DNA of 64,000 nucleotides, from the NCBI RefSeq assembly GCF_004551525.1, contig NZ_SATR01000003.1:178952-242951 (forward strand). Direction: 5' to 3'. The stretch comes from Vibrio ouci (GTDB taxonomy: Bacteria > Pseudomonadota > Gammaproteobacteria > Enterobacterales > Vibrionaceae). This document shows, piece after piece, positions 18,909 through 29,896 of the stretch (within the stretch, counting starts at the first letter, position 1; every line of letters starts with the position of its first letter). Position numbers and translations under genes: made by a program. The notes under the pieces were generated by a model, which was not told the origin of the DNA, did not search any database, and saw only the letters and a list, made by a program, of their open reading frames with translations.

Positions 18909-20318
18909 TTACTGAACCACTTCGCCTGATTCGATCACTGTCTCGCGCACAACCTTGGTGAACTCTAACGCTTCTTCGCGGATCTTATCTTCATCAACTG
19001 TAAGCATGTTGCGGTCTTTCATTAGGATCTTACCATCAACAATCGTATGACGAACGTTGCCTGAGTTGGCTGAGTAAACCAATGCTGAATATGGGTTGTA
19101 AACAGGAACCATGTTTGGCGCTTTGGTATCAACAACGATAATGTCGGCAAGTTTCCCTGCTTCTAGTGAGCCGATTTTGTCTTCCATATGCAGTGCTTTT
19201 GCTGCGCCCATCGTCGCCATATCGATGACTTTGATTGGTGGCATTGCTGCACGGTCTTTGTTTACTAGCTTATGAACTTTGGCTACTTGGTTGAATTCAT
19301 CAATGGTACTTAGAGTGTTGCCTGACATTGGGCCGTCAGTACCTAGGCCAATACGTACGTTTTCGTCGTACATCTTCAATGCTGGAGAAACGCCTTTGGC
19401 TGATTTGATGTTGGCGCTCATGTTGTGTGCAACCCCCATATCAGACTCTTTGACTAGCTTGATGTCTTGGTCATCAACCAAGATCATGTGCGCACCGACT
19501 AGGTTTTTGTTTAGCGCGCCGATGCTATCCATATATTGAACAGGTGACATACCTTCAGCACGCTCAGCAATCTTCTCTTCTTCGCGATGTGATTCTGCTA
19601 GGTGAATCATTACAGGCACATCAAGCTCAAGAGAGAGTTTCGCGATCTTCTGCAGAACTTCTGTCGTGTTGGTGTACGGTGCGTGCGGCGCAAATGCTGG
19701 TGTGATACGTGGGTGATCTTTATATTCTTCGATGAAGTTAAGCGCGTACTTGATGCCTTCTTCAGCGTTAGCGGCATCGGCAACAGGGAATTTAATCACA
19801 GTTTCACCAAGAATTGCGCGCATACCAATTTGGTCGACAGTTTTGGCTACCTCATCTTCGAAGTAATACATATCAGCGTAAGTGGTAACACCGCCTTTAA
19901 CCATCTCAACGTTACCTAGGTTAGCACCAATACGCACCATATCACGTGAAACAAGCTTCGCTTCTAATGGGAAGATGTAACGGTGCAGGCGATCTGGCAC
20001 GTCATCTGCGAGTGAACGGAATACTGTCATCGACACGTGGGTATGAGTATTAATCAAACCTGGCATAACGATATCACCATCAACATCCAATACTTTCTTT
20101 GCGTCGTATTGTTTTTCAAGTGATTCATCACCAACCGCAAGGATTTTATTATCCTTAATGACTACAGTACCGTTTTGATAAACCGTTTTGTCTTGGTTCA
20201 TGGTTAATACCATCGCGTCAGTGATCATTAGATCGGCTTTTTCTGCTGCTGATGCTGACATTGAAAACAGACCTAGACTCGCGATGGCTGTCGCAAGGAG
20301 TGTGCGCTTCATACTCAT
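18909..20318 (-). CDS. Exported amidohydrolase (deaminase/chlorohydrolase type)
   Basis: A 469-residue COG0402-type metal-dependent hydrolase preceded by a Sec signal peptide (K-R-T, hydrophobic core, S-A-S-A near residue 24), so it acts in the periplasm or outside. Metal and catalytic residues look complete: N-T-H-T-H, the H and E of M-I-H-L-A-E-S, G-A-H-M-I, and G-T-D-G. The family includes S-adenosylhomocysteine/methylthioadenosine, guanine and cytosine deaminases and atrazine hydrolases; the substrate cannot be told. The frame is open to 20408, but a promoter at 20359-20386 and the signal peptide support the start at 20318. Confidence 0.85.
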   Translation of the reverse strand: MSMKRTLLATAIASLGLFSMSASAAEKADLMITDAMVLTMNQDKTVYQNGTVVIKDNKILAVGDESLEKQYDAKKVLDVDGDIVMPGLINTHTHVSMTVFRSLADDVPDRLHRYIFPLEAKLVSRDMVRIGANLGNVEMVKGGVTTYADMYYFEDEVAKTVDQIGMRAILGETVIKFPVADAANAEEGIKYALNFIEEYKDHPRITPAFAPHAPYTNTTEVLQKIAKLSLELDVPVMIHLAESHREEEKIAERAEGMSPVQYMDSIGALNKNLVGAHMILVDDQDIKLVKESDMGVAHNMSANIKSAKGVSPALKMYDENVRIGLGTDGPMSGNTLSTIDEFNQVAKVHKLVNKDRAAMPPIKVIDMATMGAAKALHMEDKIGSLEAGKLADIIVVDTKAPNMVPVYNPYSALVYSANSGNVRHTIVDGKILMKDRNMLTVDEDKIREEALEFTKVVRETVIESGEVVQ

Positions 20319-20358
20319 AGAGATACCTGTAGTAAAAAGGGGAGTAAAATTTTTCTGA

Positions 20359-20386
20359 ATCATACCCCTTTCTTTACCTGTTGCAA
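20359..20386 (-). promoter_or_regulatory. Promoter of the amidohydrolase gene
   Basis: On the minus strand TTGCAA (20386-20381), 16 bases, TATGAT (20364-20359). Transcription would begin near 20352, 34 bases before the signal-peptide start. Confidence 0.6.
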
Positions 20387-20410
20387 TCGTTTGCTCTGTC
20401 ACTTGCATTG

Positions 20411-20432
20411 AAATGTGATCTTTATCGTATGG
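20411..20432. promoter_or_regulatory. Candidate CRP site upstream of the amidohydrolase gene
   Basis: AAATGTGATCT is a perfect left half of the CRP consensus; the right half TCGTA keeps 3 of 5 bases at the correct spacing (TGTGA 20414-20418, TCGTA 20425-20429). Its centre is about 69.5 bases upstream of the proposed start of transcription, near the -71.5 class I position. It lies in the divergent gap with rnr. Confidence 0.4.
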
Positions 20433-20571
20433 CGTAAAGGAGTGCTAAAAGAGATGCCAAGTTATGAAAAAGGTACGGAAAAATGAGGAATTTAACTCGA
20501 CTTACCTGTGCCTAGAACGGGGACTCGGATATACTAGATTTAATTCCCTTCCTTCTTAATTAGGCGCGCCT

Positions 20572-23031
20572 ATGTCAGACAATACCCATAATGACCCATT
20601 TGCAGCTCGTGAATCGGAAAATTATGAAAATCCGATCCCAAGCCGAGAGTATATTCTTGAATTCTTAAGCCAAGCAGGGGTTCCGATGAACCGCAATGAC
20701 CTGTTTGAAGCGCTTCAGCTTTCAGGTGAGGATCACTACGAAGGTCTACGTCGTAGGCTTCGTGCTATGGAGCGCGATGGTCAGCTCGTATTTACTCGTC
20801 GCCAGTGTTACGCATTGCCTGAAAAACTCGAAATGGTCAAAGGCTATGTGATTGGTCATAAAGATGGCCATGGCTGGGTACGTCCGGAAGGAAGTGTCGG
20901 CAAAGATAATGACATCGTGCTACCGCACCACCAGATGAAAAACATCATCCATGGTGACTTTGTGCTGGTGCAGCCAACAGATAACTCAAAACGTGGCCGT
21001 AAGGAAGGGCGATTGGTGCGCGTTTTAGAAGAGCGTCAAACCCAAATCGTCGGTCGCTTCTTCTTGGAGTATGGCTACTCATATGTAGTACCTGATGATT
21101 CACGTATTAGCCAAGACATTTTGATCCCTAATGAGCTACGCGCAGGCGCTCGTATGGGTAATGTGGTGGTGATTGAGATAACTGATCGAGGCTCACGCTC
21201 ACGTGGCATGATGGGTAAAGTAGTGGAAGTATTGGGCGAAAACATGGCGCCGGGTATGGAAACACAAATTGCTATTCGCACTCACCAGATCCCACATGAA
21301 TGGCCTGAGGCAGTCGACAAACAGATCGAAGGCCTAGGCGAAGAAGTACCAGAAGAGGCGAAAGTTGGTCGCGTTGATCTGCGTGACTTGCCACTGGTGA
21401 CCATTGATGGCGAAGATGCGCGTGACTTCGATGATGCTGTTTACTGTGAGAAGAAGAAAGGTGGCGGCTGGCGTCTATGGGTTGCGATTGCCGACGTAAG
21501 TTACTACGTTCGTCCAGATTCAGCCTTAGATAAAGAAGCGATTAACCGTGGTAACTCGGTTTACTTCCCATCGCAAGTCGTACCAATGCTACCAGAAGTG
21601 CTATCGAATGGCTTATGTTCACTCAACCCGCAGGTCGACCGACTATGTATGGTGTGTGAGATGACGATCTCGGAAACGGGCAAGCTATCGGGTTACAAGC
21701 ACTATGAAGCGGTGATGAACTCTCATGCTCGTCTAACCTACAACAAGGTACATGACATTCTAGAAGGGGATGAAGAGCTACGTACTCGCTACGAGCCAGT
21801 TGTTCCTCACCTCGAAGAGCTGCATAAAATGTACAAAGTGCTCAAGCATGCTCGTGATAATCGTGGCGCGATTGAGTTTGAGACGGTTGAAACTAAGTTT
21901 ATCTTCAACGCGGAACGTAAAATCGACAGCATTGAGCCAGTGATTCGTAACGACGCCCATAAGCTGATCGAAGAGTGTATGATTTTGGCCAACATCGCTT
22001 CTGCGTCTTTAGTAGAGAAAGCGAAAGAAGCGGCGCTATACCGTATTCACGAATCTCCAGGTGAACTTCGCCTACAAGGTTTCCGTGATTTCCTTGGTGA
22101 GCTAGGTCTGCACTTAAATGGTGGTTTAGAGCCATCACCAACAGACTACGCCGATCTGGTTAAGCTGATCGCTGAGCGCCAAGATAAAGAACTGATCCAA
22201 ACTATGCTGCTTCGTTCGATGAAGCAGGCAGTGTATAACGCCGATAACTGTGGCCACTTTGGTTTGGCATTGAAGCGCTACGCGCACTTTACCTCACCAA
22301 TTCGTCGCTACCCTGATTTATTGTTGCACCGTGCAATCAAATACCTTATCGCGAAAGAGAATGGCACGCTGAAAGATCGTTGGACACCAACCGGTGGCTA
22401 CCATTACTCATTTGATGACATGGATTTCTACGGTGAGCAGTGTTCAATGACTGAACGCCGCGCTGATGATGCGACTCGTGAAGTGTCCGATTGGCTTAAG
22501 TGTGAATACATGCAGGACCATGTTGGTGAAGAGCTTGATGGTGTGATCGCCAATGTCACTGGTTTTGGCTTCTTTGTACGACTAAGCGATTTGCATATTG
22601 ATGGCTTGGTGCATATTTCAGCTCTAGCCAACGATTACTATCAATTTGACCCAATTGGTCAAAGACTTATCGGCGAAAGCTTTGGCGCTATCTACCGTTT
22701 AGGCGATGCGGTTAAAGTGAAAGTACTGGCGGTAAACCTTGATGATCGCCAAATTGACTTTGAATTAGTTGAAACAAGTCGTAAGCTACGCGGCGAAGGA
22801 AAGACCGCCAAGAAACGAGCGGCAGAGGCGAAGAGAAAAGCCAAAGAGAAAAAGCGTGCTGCCACTAAGGGCAAAGGTGCTAAAGCAAGCCCAGAGGTAG
22901 AGCCGACTAAGCGACCTGAAAAGTCAGAGTCAAAAGGTCCGGCTAAAAAGCCCCAAGTGACGAAGGCTCGTAAGAAGAAGCCAGGCAGCAAGCCAAAGAA
23001 AACCAAGCGTACCAATAAACCGGCGCAGTAA
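20572..23031 (+). CDS. rnr: Ribonuclease R
   Basis: An 819-residue 3'-5' exoribonuclease that degrades structured RNA and acts in trans-translation and cold growth. Domains in order: a winged-helix N terminus (about 25-85), two cold-shock domains (about 85-250), the RNB catalytic domain with [11 protein letters not shown] near residue 280, an S1 domain (about 645-730, [15 protein letters not shown]), and a lysine-rich tail of about 75 residues. Length equals that of the E. coli enzyme. rlmB follows after 25 bases, as in E. coli. The Shine-Dalgarno is weak. Confidence 0.97.
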   Translation: MSDNTHNDPFAARESENYENPIPSREYILEFLSQAGVPMNRNDLFEALQLSGEDHYEGLRRRLRAMERDGQLVFTRRQCYALPEKLEMVKGYVIGHKDGHGWVRPEGSVGKDNDIVLPHHQMKNIIHGDFVLVQPTDNSKRGRKEGRLVRVLEERQTQIVGRFFLEYGYSYVVPDDSRISQDILIPNELRAGARMGNVVVIEITDRGSRSRGMMGKVVEVLGENMAPGMETQIAIRTHQIPHEWPEAVDKQIEGLGEEVPEEAKVGRVDLRDLPLVTIDGEDARDFDDAVYCEKKKGGGWRLWVAIADVSYYVRPDSALDKEAINRGNSVYFPSQVVPMLPEVLSNGLCSLNPQVDRLCMVCEMTISETGKLSGYKHYEAVMNSHARLTYNKVHDILEGDEELRTRYEPVVPHLEELHKMYKVLKHARDNRGAIEFETVETKFIFNAERKIDSIEPVIRNDAHKLIEECMILANIASASLVEKAKEAALYRIHESPGELRLQGFRDFLGELGLHLNGGLEPSPTDYADLVKLIAERQDKELIQTMLLRSMKQAVYNADNCGHFGLALKRYAHFTSPIRRYPDLLLHRAIKYLIAKENGTLKDRWTPTGGYHYSFDDMDFYGEQCSMTERRADDATREVSDWLKCEYMQDHVGEELDGVIANVTGFGFFVRLSDLHIDGLVHISALANDYYQFDPIGQRLIGESFGAIYRLGDAVKVKVLAVNLDDRQIDFELVETSRKLRGEGKTAKKRAAEAKRKAKEKKRAATKGKGAKASPEVEPTKRPEKSESKGPAKKPQVTKARKKKPGSKPKKTKRTNKPAQ

Positions 23032-23056
23032 AGAATTTAACCCAACAGGTTTTTAA

Positions 23057-23794
23057 ATGAGTAACGAATTTATCTACGGTATTCACGCAGTAAAAGCGGT
23101 ACTAGAGCGTGAACCAGAGCGCTTTATCGAAGCATTTGTATTAAAAGGTCGTCAAGATGACCGTCTAATGCCAATTCTAAATGAGCTGCAAGTGTGTGGT
23201 GTCTCTATTCAACAGATGACGCGTAAGACACTGGATGACAAAGCGCGTGGTGCAAATCACCAAGGCATTATGGCTCGCGTTAAGCCTGCCAAGCAGCTGA
23301 ACGAAAATGATCTCGATGACATTCTTGCTAAGCACGAAGCGCCACTATTACTGGTTCTGGATGGCGTAACTGATCCACACAACTTAGGTGCGTGTTTACG
23401 TAATGCGGATGCCGCAGGCGTGGCAGCGGTTATCGTACCGAAAGACAAATCAGCAAACATTACCGCGACAGTCAGTAAAGTAGCCTGTGGCGCTGCAGAA
23501 AGTGTGCCTTTAGTTCGCGTAACTAACTTAGCTCGCACAATGCGCGCGCTGCAAGAGCAAGGTATTTGGTTTGTTGGTACTGCGGGCGAAGCGACGCATG
23601 ATATCTATCAAGCAAAACTGACGGGGCCGTTGGCGGTTGTTATGGGCGCAGAAGGTGACGGTATGCGTCGCCTAACTCGTGAAACGTGTGATGACCTAAT
23701 CAAGATCCCAATGGCAGGTAGCGTATCAAGCTTAAATGTCTCGGTGGCATCTGGAGTATGTTTGTTTGAAGCGGTACGTCAGCGTCTAGCATAA
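23057..23794 (+). CDS. rlmB: 23S rRNA (guanosine-2'-O-) methyltransferase RlmB
   Basis: A 245-residue SPOUT-class methyltransferase that modifies G2251 in the P loop of 23S rRNA. It has an N-terminal L30e-like RNA-binding domain (residues 1-75) and the SpoU knot with [20 protein letters not shown], and [15 protein letters not shown]. Start and length agree with E. coli (243). It is the last gene of the rnr-rlmB unit. Confidence 0.97.
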   Translation: MSNEFIYGIHAVKAVLEREPERFIEAFVLKGRQDDRLMPILNELQVCGVSIQQMTRKTLDDKARGANHQGIMARVKPAKQLNENDLDDILAKHEAPLLLVLDGVTDPHNLGACLRNADAAGVAAVIVPKDKSANITATVSKVACGAAESVPLVRVTNLARTMRALQEQGIWFVGTAGEATHDIYQAKLTGPLAVVMGAEGDGMRRLTRETCDDLIKIPMAGSVSSLNVSVASGVCLFEAVRQRLA

Positions 23795-23815
23795 TTGCTC
23801 GCTAACCTTATCTAT

Positions 23816-23855
23816 AAGCGCAGACTGGAGTTCAGTCTGCGCTTTTTGTTTTTTA
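23816..23855 (+). terminator. Terminator of rnr-rlmB
   Basis: A perfect 12-bp stem AAGCGCAGACTG / CAGTCTGCGCTT with loop GAGTT, followed by TTT-G-TTTTTT. Confidence 0.9.
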
Positions 23856-24073
23856 AAGGCGAGAGCGGACTTCATTCTACGAAAAAGAGTGTGTTGGTAG
23901 CGGGGTGGGTAGTTATAACGGGCGCTTATCCTCGATGAAAGGTATTAGCCTGTCATTCCATAGACCGAAGAATGAGGGAGTAGGGAATCTCACAAAGATT
24001 TCGACTCGCTTTAATAGAGCCTCAACACACTCGTACCTTTCTCCACCTTACGCGATTAATTTTCAAACAGCAC

Positions 24074-24101
24074 TTGCATGTGAAACTGTGATCTGTATAA
24101 T
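24074..24101 (+). promoter_or_regulatory. S10 operon promoter
   Basis: TTGCAT (24074-24079), 16 bases, TATAAT (24096-24101). Transcription would start near 24108, leaving a leader of nearly 300 bases before rpsJ. The stretch 23856-24073 shows no gene. Confidence 0.75.
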
Positions 24102-24107
24102 GCAGCC

Positions 24108-24716
<609 letters not shown>

Positions 24717-24730
24717 GGGAGATTAGAAGA

Positions 24731-25360
24731 ATGATTGGTCTAATCGGTCGTAAAGTGGGCATGACCCGCGTATTTACTGAAGAAGGCGTTTCTATCCCAG
24801 TAACTGTTGTTGAGGTTGAAGCTAACCGTGTTTCTCAAGTTAAAACACTTGATACAGACGGCTACGCAGCAATCCAGGTAACTACTGGTGCTAAGAAAGC
24901 TAACCGCGTATCTAAGCCAGAAGCAGGTCACTTTGCTAAAGCTGGTGTTGAAGCAGGTCGTGGTCTTTGGGAATTCCGTTTGGAAAACGGTGAAGAGTTC
25001 GCAGTTGGCGCTGAGCTAACAGTTGAACTATTCAACGATACTAAGAAAGTAGACGTTACTGGTACATCTAAGGGTAAAGGCTTCCAAGGCGCTGTTAAGC
25101 GTTGGAACTTCCGTACTCAAGATATGACTCACGGTAACTCATTGTCTCACCGTGCTCCTGGTTCTATTGGCCAATGTCAAACTCCAGGTCGCGTATTTAA
25201 AGGCAAGAAAATGGCAGGTCACATGGGTGCTGAGCGTGTAACGACTCAAAACCTAGAGATCGTACGTGTTGACGCTGAGCGCAATCTGCTTCTTATTAAA
25301 GGTGCAGTCCCAGGCGCAACTGGCGGTAACGTGATCGTTAAACCAGCTATTAAAGCATAA
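24731..25360 (+). CDS. rplC: 50S ribosomal protein L3
   Basis: 209 residues, as in E. coli. It binds near the 3' end of 23S rRNA, nucleates 50S assembly, and its central loop ([17 protein letters not shown]) reaches the peptidyl-transferase centre; Q in this loop is the site methylated by PrmB. G-G-G-A-type Shine-Dalgarno (AAGGGAG) 10 bases upstream. Second gene of the S10 operon. Confidence 0.98.
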   Translation: MIGLIGRKVGMTRVFTEEGVSIPVTVVEVEANRVSQVKTLDTDGYAAIQVTTGAKKANRVSKPEAGHFAKAGVEAGRGLWEFRLENGEEFAVGAELTVELFNDTKKVDVTGTSKGKGFQGAVKRWNFRTQDMTHGNSLSHRAPGSIGQCQTPGRVFKGKKMAGHMGAERVTTQNLEIVRVDAERNLLLIKGAVPGATGGNVIVKPAIKA

Positions 25361-25377
25361 CGTCTCAGGAGTAAGTA

Positions 25378-25980
25378 ATGGAACTAATGGTTAAAGGTGC
25401 TGATGCACTAACTGTTTCCGAAACTACTTTCGGACGTGAGTTTAACGAAGCTCTTGTACACCAAGTAGTTGTTGCGTTTGCAGCAGGTGCTCGTCAAGGT
25501 ACTCGTGCTCAGAAAACACGTTCAGAAGTTTCTGGCGGTGGCGCTAAGCCATGGCGTCAAAAAGGTACTGGCCGTGCGCGCGCTGGTACAATCCGTAGCC
25601 CAATCTGGCGTACAGGTGGTGTTACTTTTGCTGCGAAACCACAAGATCACAGCCAAAAAGTAAACAAAAAAATGTACCGTGGTGCTATGAAGAGCATTCT
25701 TTCTGAGCTAGTTCGTCAAGAGCGTCTAATCGTTGTTGATAACTTCTCAGTAGAAGCACCAAAGACTAAAGAACTAGTTGCTAAGCTTAAAGAGCTTGAG
25801 CTAACTGACGCTTTAATCGTGACTAGCGAAGTAGATGAGAACCTATTCTTAGCTGCTCGTAACCTATACAAAGTTGACGCACGTGACGTAGCTGGTATTG
25901 ATCCAGTTTCTCTAATTGCGTTTGACAAAGTTGTAATTACTGCTGATGCAGTTAAACAAGTAGAGGAGATGCTAGCATGA
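25378..25980 (+). CDS. rplD: 50S ribosomal protein L4
   Basis: 200 residues (E. coli 201). It binds domain I of 23S rRNA with a long loop ([12 protein letters not shown], about residues 60-75) lining the exit tunnel. L4 is also the regulator that represses its own S10 operon through the leader, and binds RNase E in E. coli. AGGAG precedes the ATG. The stop overlaps rplW by four bases (ATGA). Confidence 0.98.
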   Translation: MELMVKGADALTVSETTFGREFNEALVHQVVVAFAAGARQGTRAQKTRSEVSGGGAKPWRQKGTGRARAGTIRSPIWRTGGVTFAAKPQDHSQKVNKKMYRGAMKSILSELVRQERLIVVDNFSVEAPKTKELVAKLKELELTDALIVTSEVDENLFLAARNLYKVDARDVAGIDPVSLIAFDKVVITADAVKQVEEMLA

Positions 25981-26279
25981 TCACTGAAGAGCGTATCCTA
26001 AAAGTTCTACGTGCACCGCACATCTCTGAAAAAGCAACTATGGCAGCTGAGAAAGCGAACACTATCGTTTTCAAAGTAGCTAAAGATGCAACTAAAAAAG
26101 AGATCAAAGCAGCTGTAGAAAAGCTATTTGAAGTTGAAGTTAAGTCTGTAAATACTCTTATTACTAAGGGTAAGACCAAACGTCAGGGTCTACGCCAAGG
26201 TCGCCGCAGCGACGTTAAGAAAGCGTACGTTACTCTGAAAGAAGGTCAAGATCTTGACTTCGTTGGCGGCGCGGAATAA
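25977..26279 (+). CDS. rplW: 50S ribosomal protein L23
   Basis: 100 residues, as in E. coli. It lies at the tunnel exit, where it is the docking site for trigger factor and SRP; the [11 protein letters not shown] region near residues 50-60 is conserved. It starts within the rplD stop (ATGA), with GAGGAG just upstream, so translation is coupled to L4. Confidence 0.98.
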
Positions 26280-26294
26280 CAGGAGTAGTTAAGA

Positions 26295-27119
26295 ATGGCT
26301 ATTGTTAAATGTAAGCCGACTTCCCCTGGTCGTCGTCACGTTGTTAAAGTTGTTAACGCTGACCTACACAAGGGCAAGCCATACGCACCTCTTCTAGAGA
26401 AAAACTCTAAGAATGGTGGTCGTAACAACAACGGTCGTATCACAGTACGTCACATCGGCGGTGGTCACAAGCACCACTACCGTGTAATTGACTTCAAACG
26501 TACTAAAGACGGTATCCCAGCGAAAGTTGAGCGTCTTGAATACGATCCAAACCGTAGCGCTAACATCGCTCTAGTTCTGTACGCAGACGGTGAGCGTCGT
26601 TACATCCTAGCACCTAAAGGTGTTAACGCAGGTGATGCTATCCAGTCAGGTGTTGATGCACCAATCAAAGCTGGTAACACTCTACCAATGCGTAACATCC
26701 CAGTAGGTTCAACTGTACACAACGTTGAACTAAAACCTGGTAAAGGTGGTCAGCTAGCTCGTTCGGCTGGTGCATATGCTCAAATCGTTGCTCGCGACGG
26801 TGCATACGTAACTATCCGTCTACGTTCTGGCGAAATGCGCAAAGTACTTTCTGAAGGCCGTGCAACAATCGGTGAAGTTGGTAACTCTGAGCACATGCTA
26901 CGTGAACTTGGTAAAGCTGGTGCTAACCGCTGGCGCGGTGTTCGTCCAACCGTTCGCGGTGTGGTAATGAACCCAGTAGACCACCCACACGGTGGTGGTG
27001 AAGGCCGTACATCTGGTGGTCGTCACCCAGTTTCACCATGGGGTCAGCCAACTAAAGGCTTCAAGACTCGTAAGAACAAACGCACTGACAAGTACATCGT
27101 ACGTCGTCGTAACAAGTAA
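26295..27119 (+). CDS. rplB: 50S ribosomal protein L2
   Basis: 274 residues (E. coli 273). It is needed for subunit joining and peptidyl transfer. The RNA-binding domain includes [13 protein letters not shown] near residue 55, and the C-terminal extension H-P-H-G-G-G-E-G-R contains the histidine (about position 230) near the catalytic centre. Preceded by AGGAG, 15 bases after rplW. Confidence 0.98.
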   Translation: MAIVKCKPTSPGRRHVVKVVNADLHKGKPYAPLLEKNSKNGGRNNNGRITVRHIGGGHKHHYRVIDFKRTKDGIPAKVERLEYDPNRSANIALVLYADGERRYILAPKGVNAGDAIQSGVDAPIKAGNTLPMRNIPVGSTVHNVELKPGKGGQLARSAGAYAQIVARDGAYVTIRLRSGEMRKVLSEGRATIGEVGNSEHMLRELGKAGANRWRGVRPTVRGVVMNPVDHPHGGGEGRTSGGRHPVSPWGQPTKGFKTRKNKRTDKYIVRRRNK

Positions 27120-27140
27120 TCTATATAAAGAGGAATCGCC

Positions 27141-27419
27141 ATGCCACGTTCTCTCAAGAAAGGTCCATTTATTGACCTACACTTGCTGAAGAAGGTAGAG
27201 AAAGCGGTGGAAAGCGGAGACAAAAAGCCTATTAAGACTTGGTCCCGTCGTTCAATGATCATCCCATCAATGATTGGTTTGACCATCGCTGTCCATAATG
27301 GTCGTCAGCACGTACCAGTTTTCGTTACCGAAGAAATGATCGGTCACAAACTGGGTGAATTCGCACCAACTCGTACTTACCGCGGCCATGTCGTGGATAA
27401 GAAAGCGAAGAAGCGTTAA
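27141..27419 (+). CDS. rpsS: 30S ribosomal protein S19
   Basis: 92 residues, the length of E. coli S19. It sits in the 30S head, pairs with S13 and contacts the A-site finger. The opening P-R-S-L-K-K-G-P-F and W-S-R-R-S-M-I-I-P are diagnostic. AGAGGA precedes the ATG. It lies between rplB and rplV in the standard S10 order. Confidence 0.98.
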   Translation: MPRSLKKGPFIDLHLLKKVEKAVESGDKKPIKTWSRRSMIIPSMIGLTIAVHNGRQHVPVFVTEEMIGHKLGEFAPTRTYRGHVVDKKAKKR

Positions 27420-27429
27420 GGAGTAGATA

Positions 27430-27762
27430 ATGGAAGCACTAGCTAAACATAACTTTGCTCGCATTTCGCCTCAGAAAGCTCGCTTAGTTGCGGATCAAAT
27501 TCGTGGTAAATCTGTAGACCAGGCTCTAGAAATTCTGACTTTCAGCAACAAAAAAGCTGCTGAACTGATCAAGAAAGTTCTTGAGTCAGCTATCGCTAAC
27601 GCGGAGCACAACGAAGGCGCAGATATCGACGATCTAAATGTCGCAAAAATCTTCGTAGATGAAGGCCCGATCATGAAGCGTATTATGCCTCGTGCTAAAG
27701 GTCGTGCGGATCGTATCTTGAAGCGTTCTAGCCACATCACTGTTGTTGTTGCAGATCGCTAA
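27430..27762 (+). CDS. rplV: 50S ribosomal protein L22
   Basis: 110 residues, as in E. coli. A long beta hairpin (about residues 80-100, [10 protein letters not shown]) extends into the exit tunnel, where changes give macrolide resistance; no alteration of that loop is evident. AAGGAG overlaps the end of rpsS, ten bases before the ATG. Confidence 0.98.
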   Translation: MEALAKHNFARISPQKARLVADQIRGKSVDQALEILTFSNKKAAELIKKVLESAIANAEHNEGADIDDLNVAKIFVDEGPIMKRIMPRAKGRADRILKRSSHITVVVADR

Positions 27763-27781
27763 GAGACTAGGAGAGTAAGCA

Positions 27782-28480
27782 ATGGGTCAAAAAGTACATC
27801 CAAATGGTATTCGTCTAGGCATCGTTAAGCCTTGGAATGCTACATGGTTTGCTAACACCAAAGATTTCGCTGACAACCTAGACGGCGACTTCAAGGTACG
27901 TCAGTTCCTTACAAGTGAACTGAAAAAAGCATCACTTTCACGCATCGTTATCGAGCGTCCTGCTAAGAGCATCCGTGTGACTATTCACACTGCTCGTCCA
28001 GGCGTAGTAATCGGTAAGAAAGGTGAAGACGTAGAAAAACTACGCACAGCTGTAGCTAAAATCGCAGGTGTACCAGCGCAGATTAACATCGCTGAAGTAC
28101 GTAAGCCTGAGCTAGATGCACAGCTTGTTGGTGATAGCATCGCGTCTCAGCTAGAGCGTCGTGTTATGTTCCGTCGTGCTATGAAGCGCGCGGTACAAAA
28201 CGCTATGCGTCTAGGCGCTAAAGGCATCAAAGTAGAAGTAAGTGGTCGTCTAGGCGGCGCTGAAATTGCACGTTCAGAGTGGTACCGTGAAGGTCGTGTG
28301 CCTCTACACACTCTACGTGCTGACATTGATTACGCAACTTCTTCGGCTCACACTCAATACGGTGTGATCGGCATTAAAGTTTGGATCTTCAAAGGTGAGA
28401 TTCTAGGCGGTATGCCAGCAGCTAACGCTGTAGAGCCTAAAGGCGACAAGCCTAAGAAGCAGCGCAAAGGCCGTAAGTAA
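27782..28480 (+). CDS. rpsC: 30S ribosomal protein S3
   Basis: 232 residues (E. coli 233). It has an N-terminal KH domain (about residues 39-107, with G-K-K-G-E-D-V-E, the usual G-x-x-G loop) and a C-terminal domain at the mRNA entry tunnel, where basic residues [10 protein letters not shown] help unwind mRNA. AGGAGAG precedes the ATG. Followed by rplP after 11 bases. Confidence 0.98.
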   Translation: MGQKVHPNGIRLGIVKPWNATWFANTKDFADNLDGDFKVRQFLTSELKKASLSRIVIERPAKSIRVTIHTARPGVVIGKKGEDVEKLRTAVAKIAGVPAQINIAEVRKPELDAQLVGDSIASQLERRVMFRRAMKRAVQNAMRLGAKGIKVEVSGRLGGAEIARSEWYREGRVPLHTLRADIDYATSSAHTQYGVIGIKVWIFKGEILGGMPAANAVEPKGDKPKKQRKGRK

Positions 28481-28491
28481 GGAGTCGACAG

Positions 28492-28902
28492 ATGCTACAA
28501 CCTAAACGTACTAAGTTCCGTAAGGTTCAGACTGGTCGTAACCGTGGTCTAGCTAAAGGTACTGATGTAAGCTTCGGCGAATTCGGTCTTAAAGCTACTG
28601 GCCGTGGTCGTCTAACTGCTCGTCAAATCGAAGCGGCACGTCGTGCAATGACACGTCACGTTAAGCGTCAAGGTAAAATCTGGATCCGTGTGTTCCCAGA
28701 CAAGCCTATCACAGAAAAACCACTTGAAGTTCGTCAGGGTAAGGGTAAAGGTAACGTTGAGTACTGGGTAGCCCAAATCCAACCTGGTAAGGTTATGTAC
28801 GAAATGGGTGGTGTACCTGAAGAATTGGCACGTGAAGCGTTCCGCCTAGCGGCTCGTAAACTGCCATTCAAAACTACATTTGTAACTAAGCAGGTGATGT
28901 GA
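28492..28902 (+). CDS. rplP: 50S ribosomal protein L16
   Basis: 136 residues, as in E. coli. It binds 5S/23S rRNA near the A site and organises tRNA acceptance; R81, hydroxylated by the YcfD oxygenase in E. coli, lies in a conserved stretch. AAGGAG precedes the ATG. The stop TGA shares its last base with the ATG of rpmC. Confidence 0.98.
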   Translation: MLQPKRTKFRKVQTGRNRGLAKGTDVSFGEFGLKATGRGRLTARQIEAARRAMTRHVKRQGKIWIRVFPDKPITEKPLEVRQGKGKGNVEYWVAQIQPGKVMYEMGGVPEELAREAFRLAARKLPFKTTFVTKQVM

Positions 28903-29093
28903 TGAAAGCACTAGATCTACGCGAGAAAAGCGTTGAAGAGCTTAACGCTGAGCTATTGAATTTGCTACGTGAACAGTTCAACCTGCGCATGCAGGCTGCG
29001 ACTGGTCAACTACAGCAAACTCATACTCTGAAAGCTGTACGCCGTGATATCGCACGTGTGAAAACTGTTTTGACTGAGAAGGCAGGCGCATAA
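28902..29093 (+). CDS. rpmC: 50S ribosomal protein L29
   Basis: 63 residues, exactly the E. coli length when the ATG at 28902 is used rather than the GTG one codon earlier. A two-helix protein near the tunnel exit, beside L23, contacting trigger factor and [13 protein letters not shown] and [10 protein letters not shown] are diagnostic. It overlaps rplP and rpsQ by one base on each side, so the three are translationally coupled. Confidence 0.97.
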   Translation: MKALDLREKSVEELNAELLNLLREQFNLRMQAATGQLQQTHTLKAVRRDIARVKTVLTEKAGA

Positions 29094-29347
29094 TGAGCGA
29101 AGTAAAACGTACTCAACAAGGTCGTGTTGTTAGCGACAAGATGGACAAGTCTATCGTAGTTGCTATCGAGCGCATGGTTAAACACCCAATTTACGGTAAA
29201 TACGTAAAGCGCACGACTAAAGTACACGCACATGACGAGAACAACGAATGTGGCCTAGGCGACAGCGTTGAAATCGCAGAGTGTCGTCCAATGTCTAAGA
29301 CTAAGTCTTGGACTTTGGTAAAAGTTCTAGAAAAAGCTAAAGGTTAA
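29093..29347 (+). CDS. rpsQ: 30S ribosomal protein S17
   Basis: 84 residues, as in E. coli. A five-stranded OB-fold protein that binds the 5' domain of 16S rRNA early in assembly. [14 protein letters not shown] and the C-terminal [10 protein letters not shown] are conserved. Last gene of the S10 operon; a strong terminator follows. Confidence 0.98.
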   Translation: MSEVKRTQQGRVVSDKMDKSIVVAIERMVKHPIYGKYVKRTTKVHAHDENNECGLGDSVEIAECRPMSKTKSWTLVKVLEKAKG

Positions 29348-29368
29348 TCTTAGCTAATTCTATGAAAT

Positions 29369-29408
29369 TAAACGGCTCCAAAATTATTTTTGGAGCCGTT
29401 TATTTTTT
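29369..29408 (+). terminator. Terminator of the S10 operon
   Basis: A perfect 15-bp stem (29369-29383 with 29388-29402) with loop TTAT, followed by six T (29403-29408). Confidence 0.92.
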
Positions 29409-29431
29409 GACTACCCAATCTTAAAAAAGGG

Positions 29432-29440
29432 TGGTACAAT
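29432..29440 (+). promoter_or_regulatory. spc operon promoter (extended -10)
   Basis: TGG-TACAAT at 29432-29440 is an extended -10 box followed by a GC-rich discriminator (TCGCGTCCC), as in growth-rate-controlled promoters. TTGACT at 29407-29412 is 22 bases upstream, too far for an ordinary -35. Transcription would start near 29447, giving a leader of about 65 bases. Confidence 0.65.
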
Positions 29441-29466
29441 TCGCGTCCCTTTTAAAGAGGCAGCCC

Positions 29467-29491
29467 GACCCGAGAGGGTCTAGTTTTTTTT
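29467..29491 (+). other. Hairpin plus T8 in the spc leader (possible attenuator)
   Basis: GACCC (29467-29471), GNRA-type loop GAGA, GGGTC (29476-29480), three bases, then eight T (29484-29491). It resembles a short intrinsic terminator placed between the spc promoter and rplN. Confidence 0.5.
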
Positions 29492-29511
29492 ATATTTAGC
29501 GGAGCACTAAC

Positions 29512-29883
29512 ATGATCCAAATGCAAAGTATGCTGGACGCAGCTGATAACTCAGGCGCACGCAGCGTAATGTGTATTAAGGTTCTGGGTGGCTCTCACCG
29601 CCGTTATGCACATATCGGTGACGTTATCAAAGTTACTGTTAAGGAAGCAATTCCTCGCGGTAAAGTTAAGAAAGGTGACGTTCTGAAGGCGGTGGTAGTG
29701 CGCACCCGTAAAGGCGTACGTCGTCCTGACGGTTCTGTCATTCGCTTCGACCGAAACGCTTGCGTATTGTTGAACGACAACACTGAGCAACCAATCGGTA
29801 CACGTATCTTTGGTCCTGTGACACGCGAACTTCGTGGCGATAAGTTCATGAAGATCGTTTCACTGGCTCCAGAAGTTCTGTAA
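29512..29883 (+). CDS. rplN: 50S ribosomal protein L14
   Basis: 123 residues, as in E. coli. It sits at the subunit interface, forms bridges with 16S rRNA helices 14 and 44, and binds the silencing factor Rsf[17 protein letters not shown] is the family opening. GCGGAG precedes the ATG. First gene of the spc operon. Confidence 0.98.
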
Positions 29884-29896
29884 GGAGCACGTAGAA

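Noticed and set aside
20319..20408. A longer start for the amidohydrolase
   Set aside because: It would bury the signal peptide, and the likely promoter (20359-20386) lies inside this stretch.
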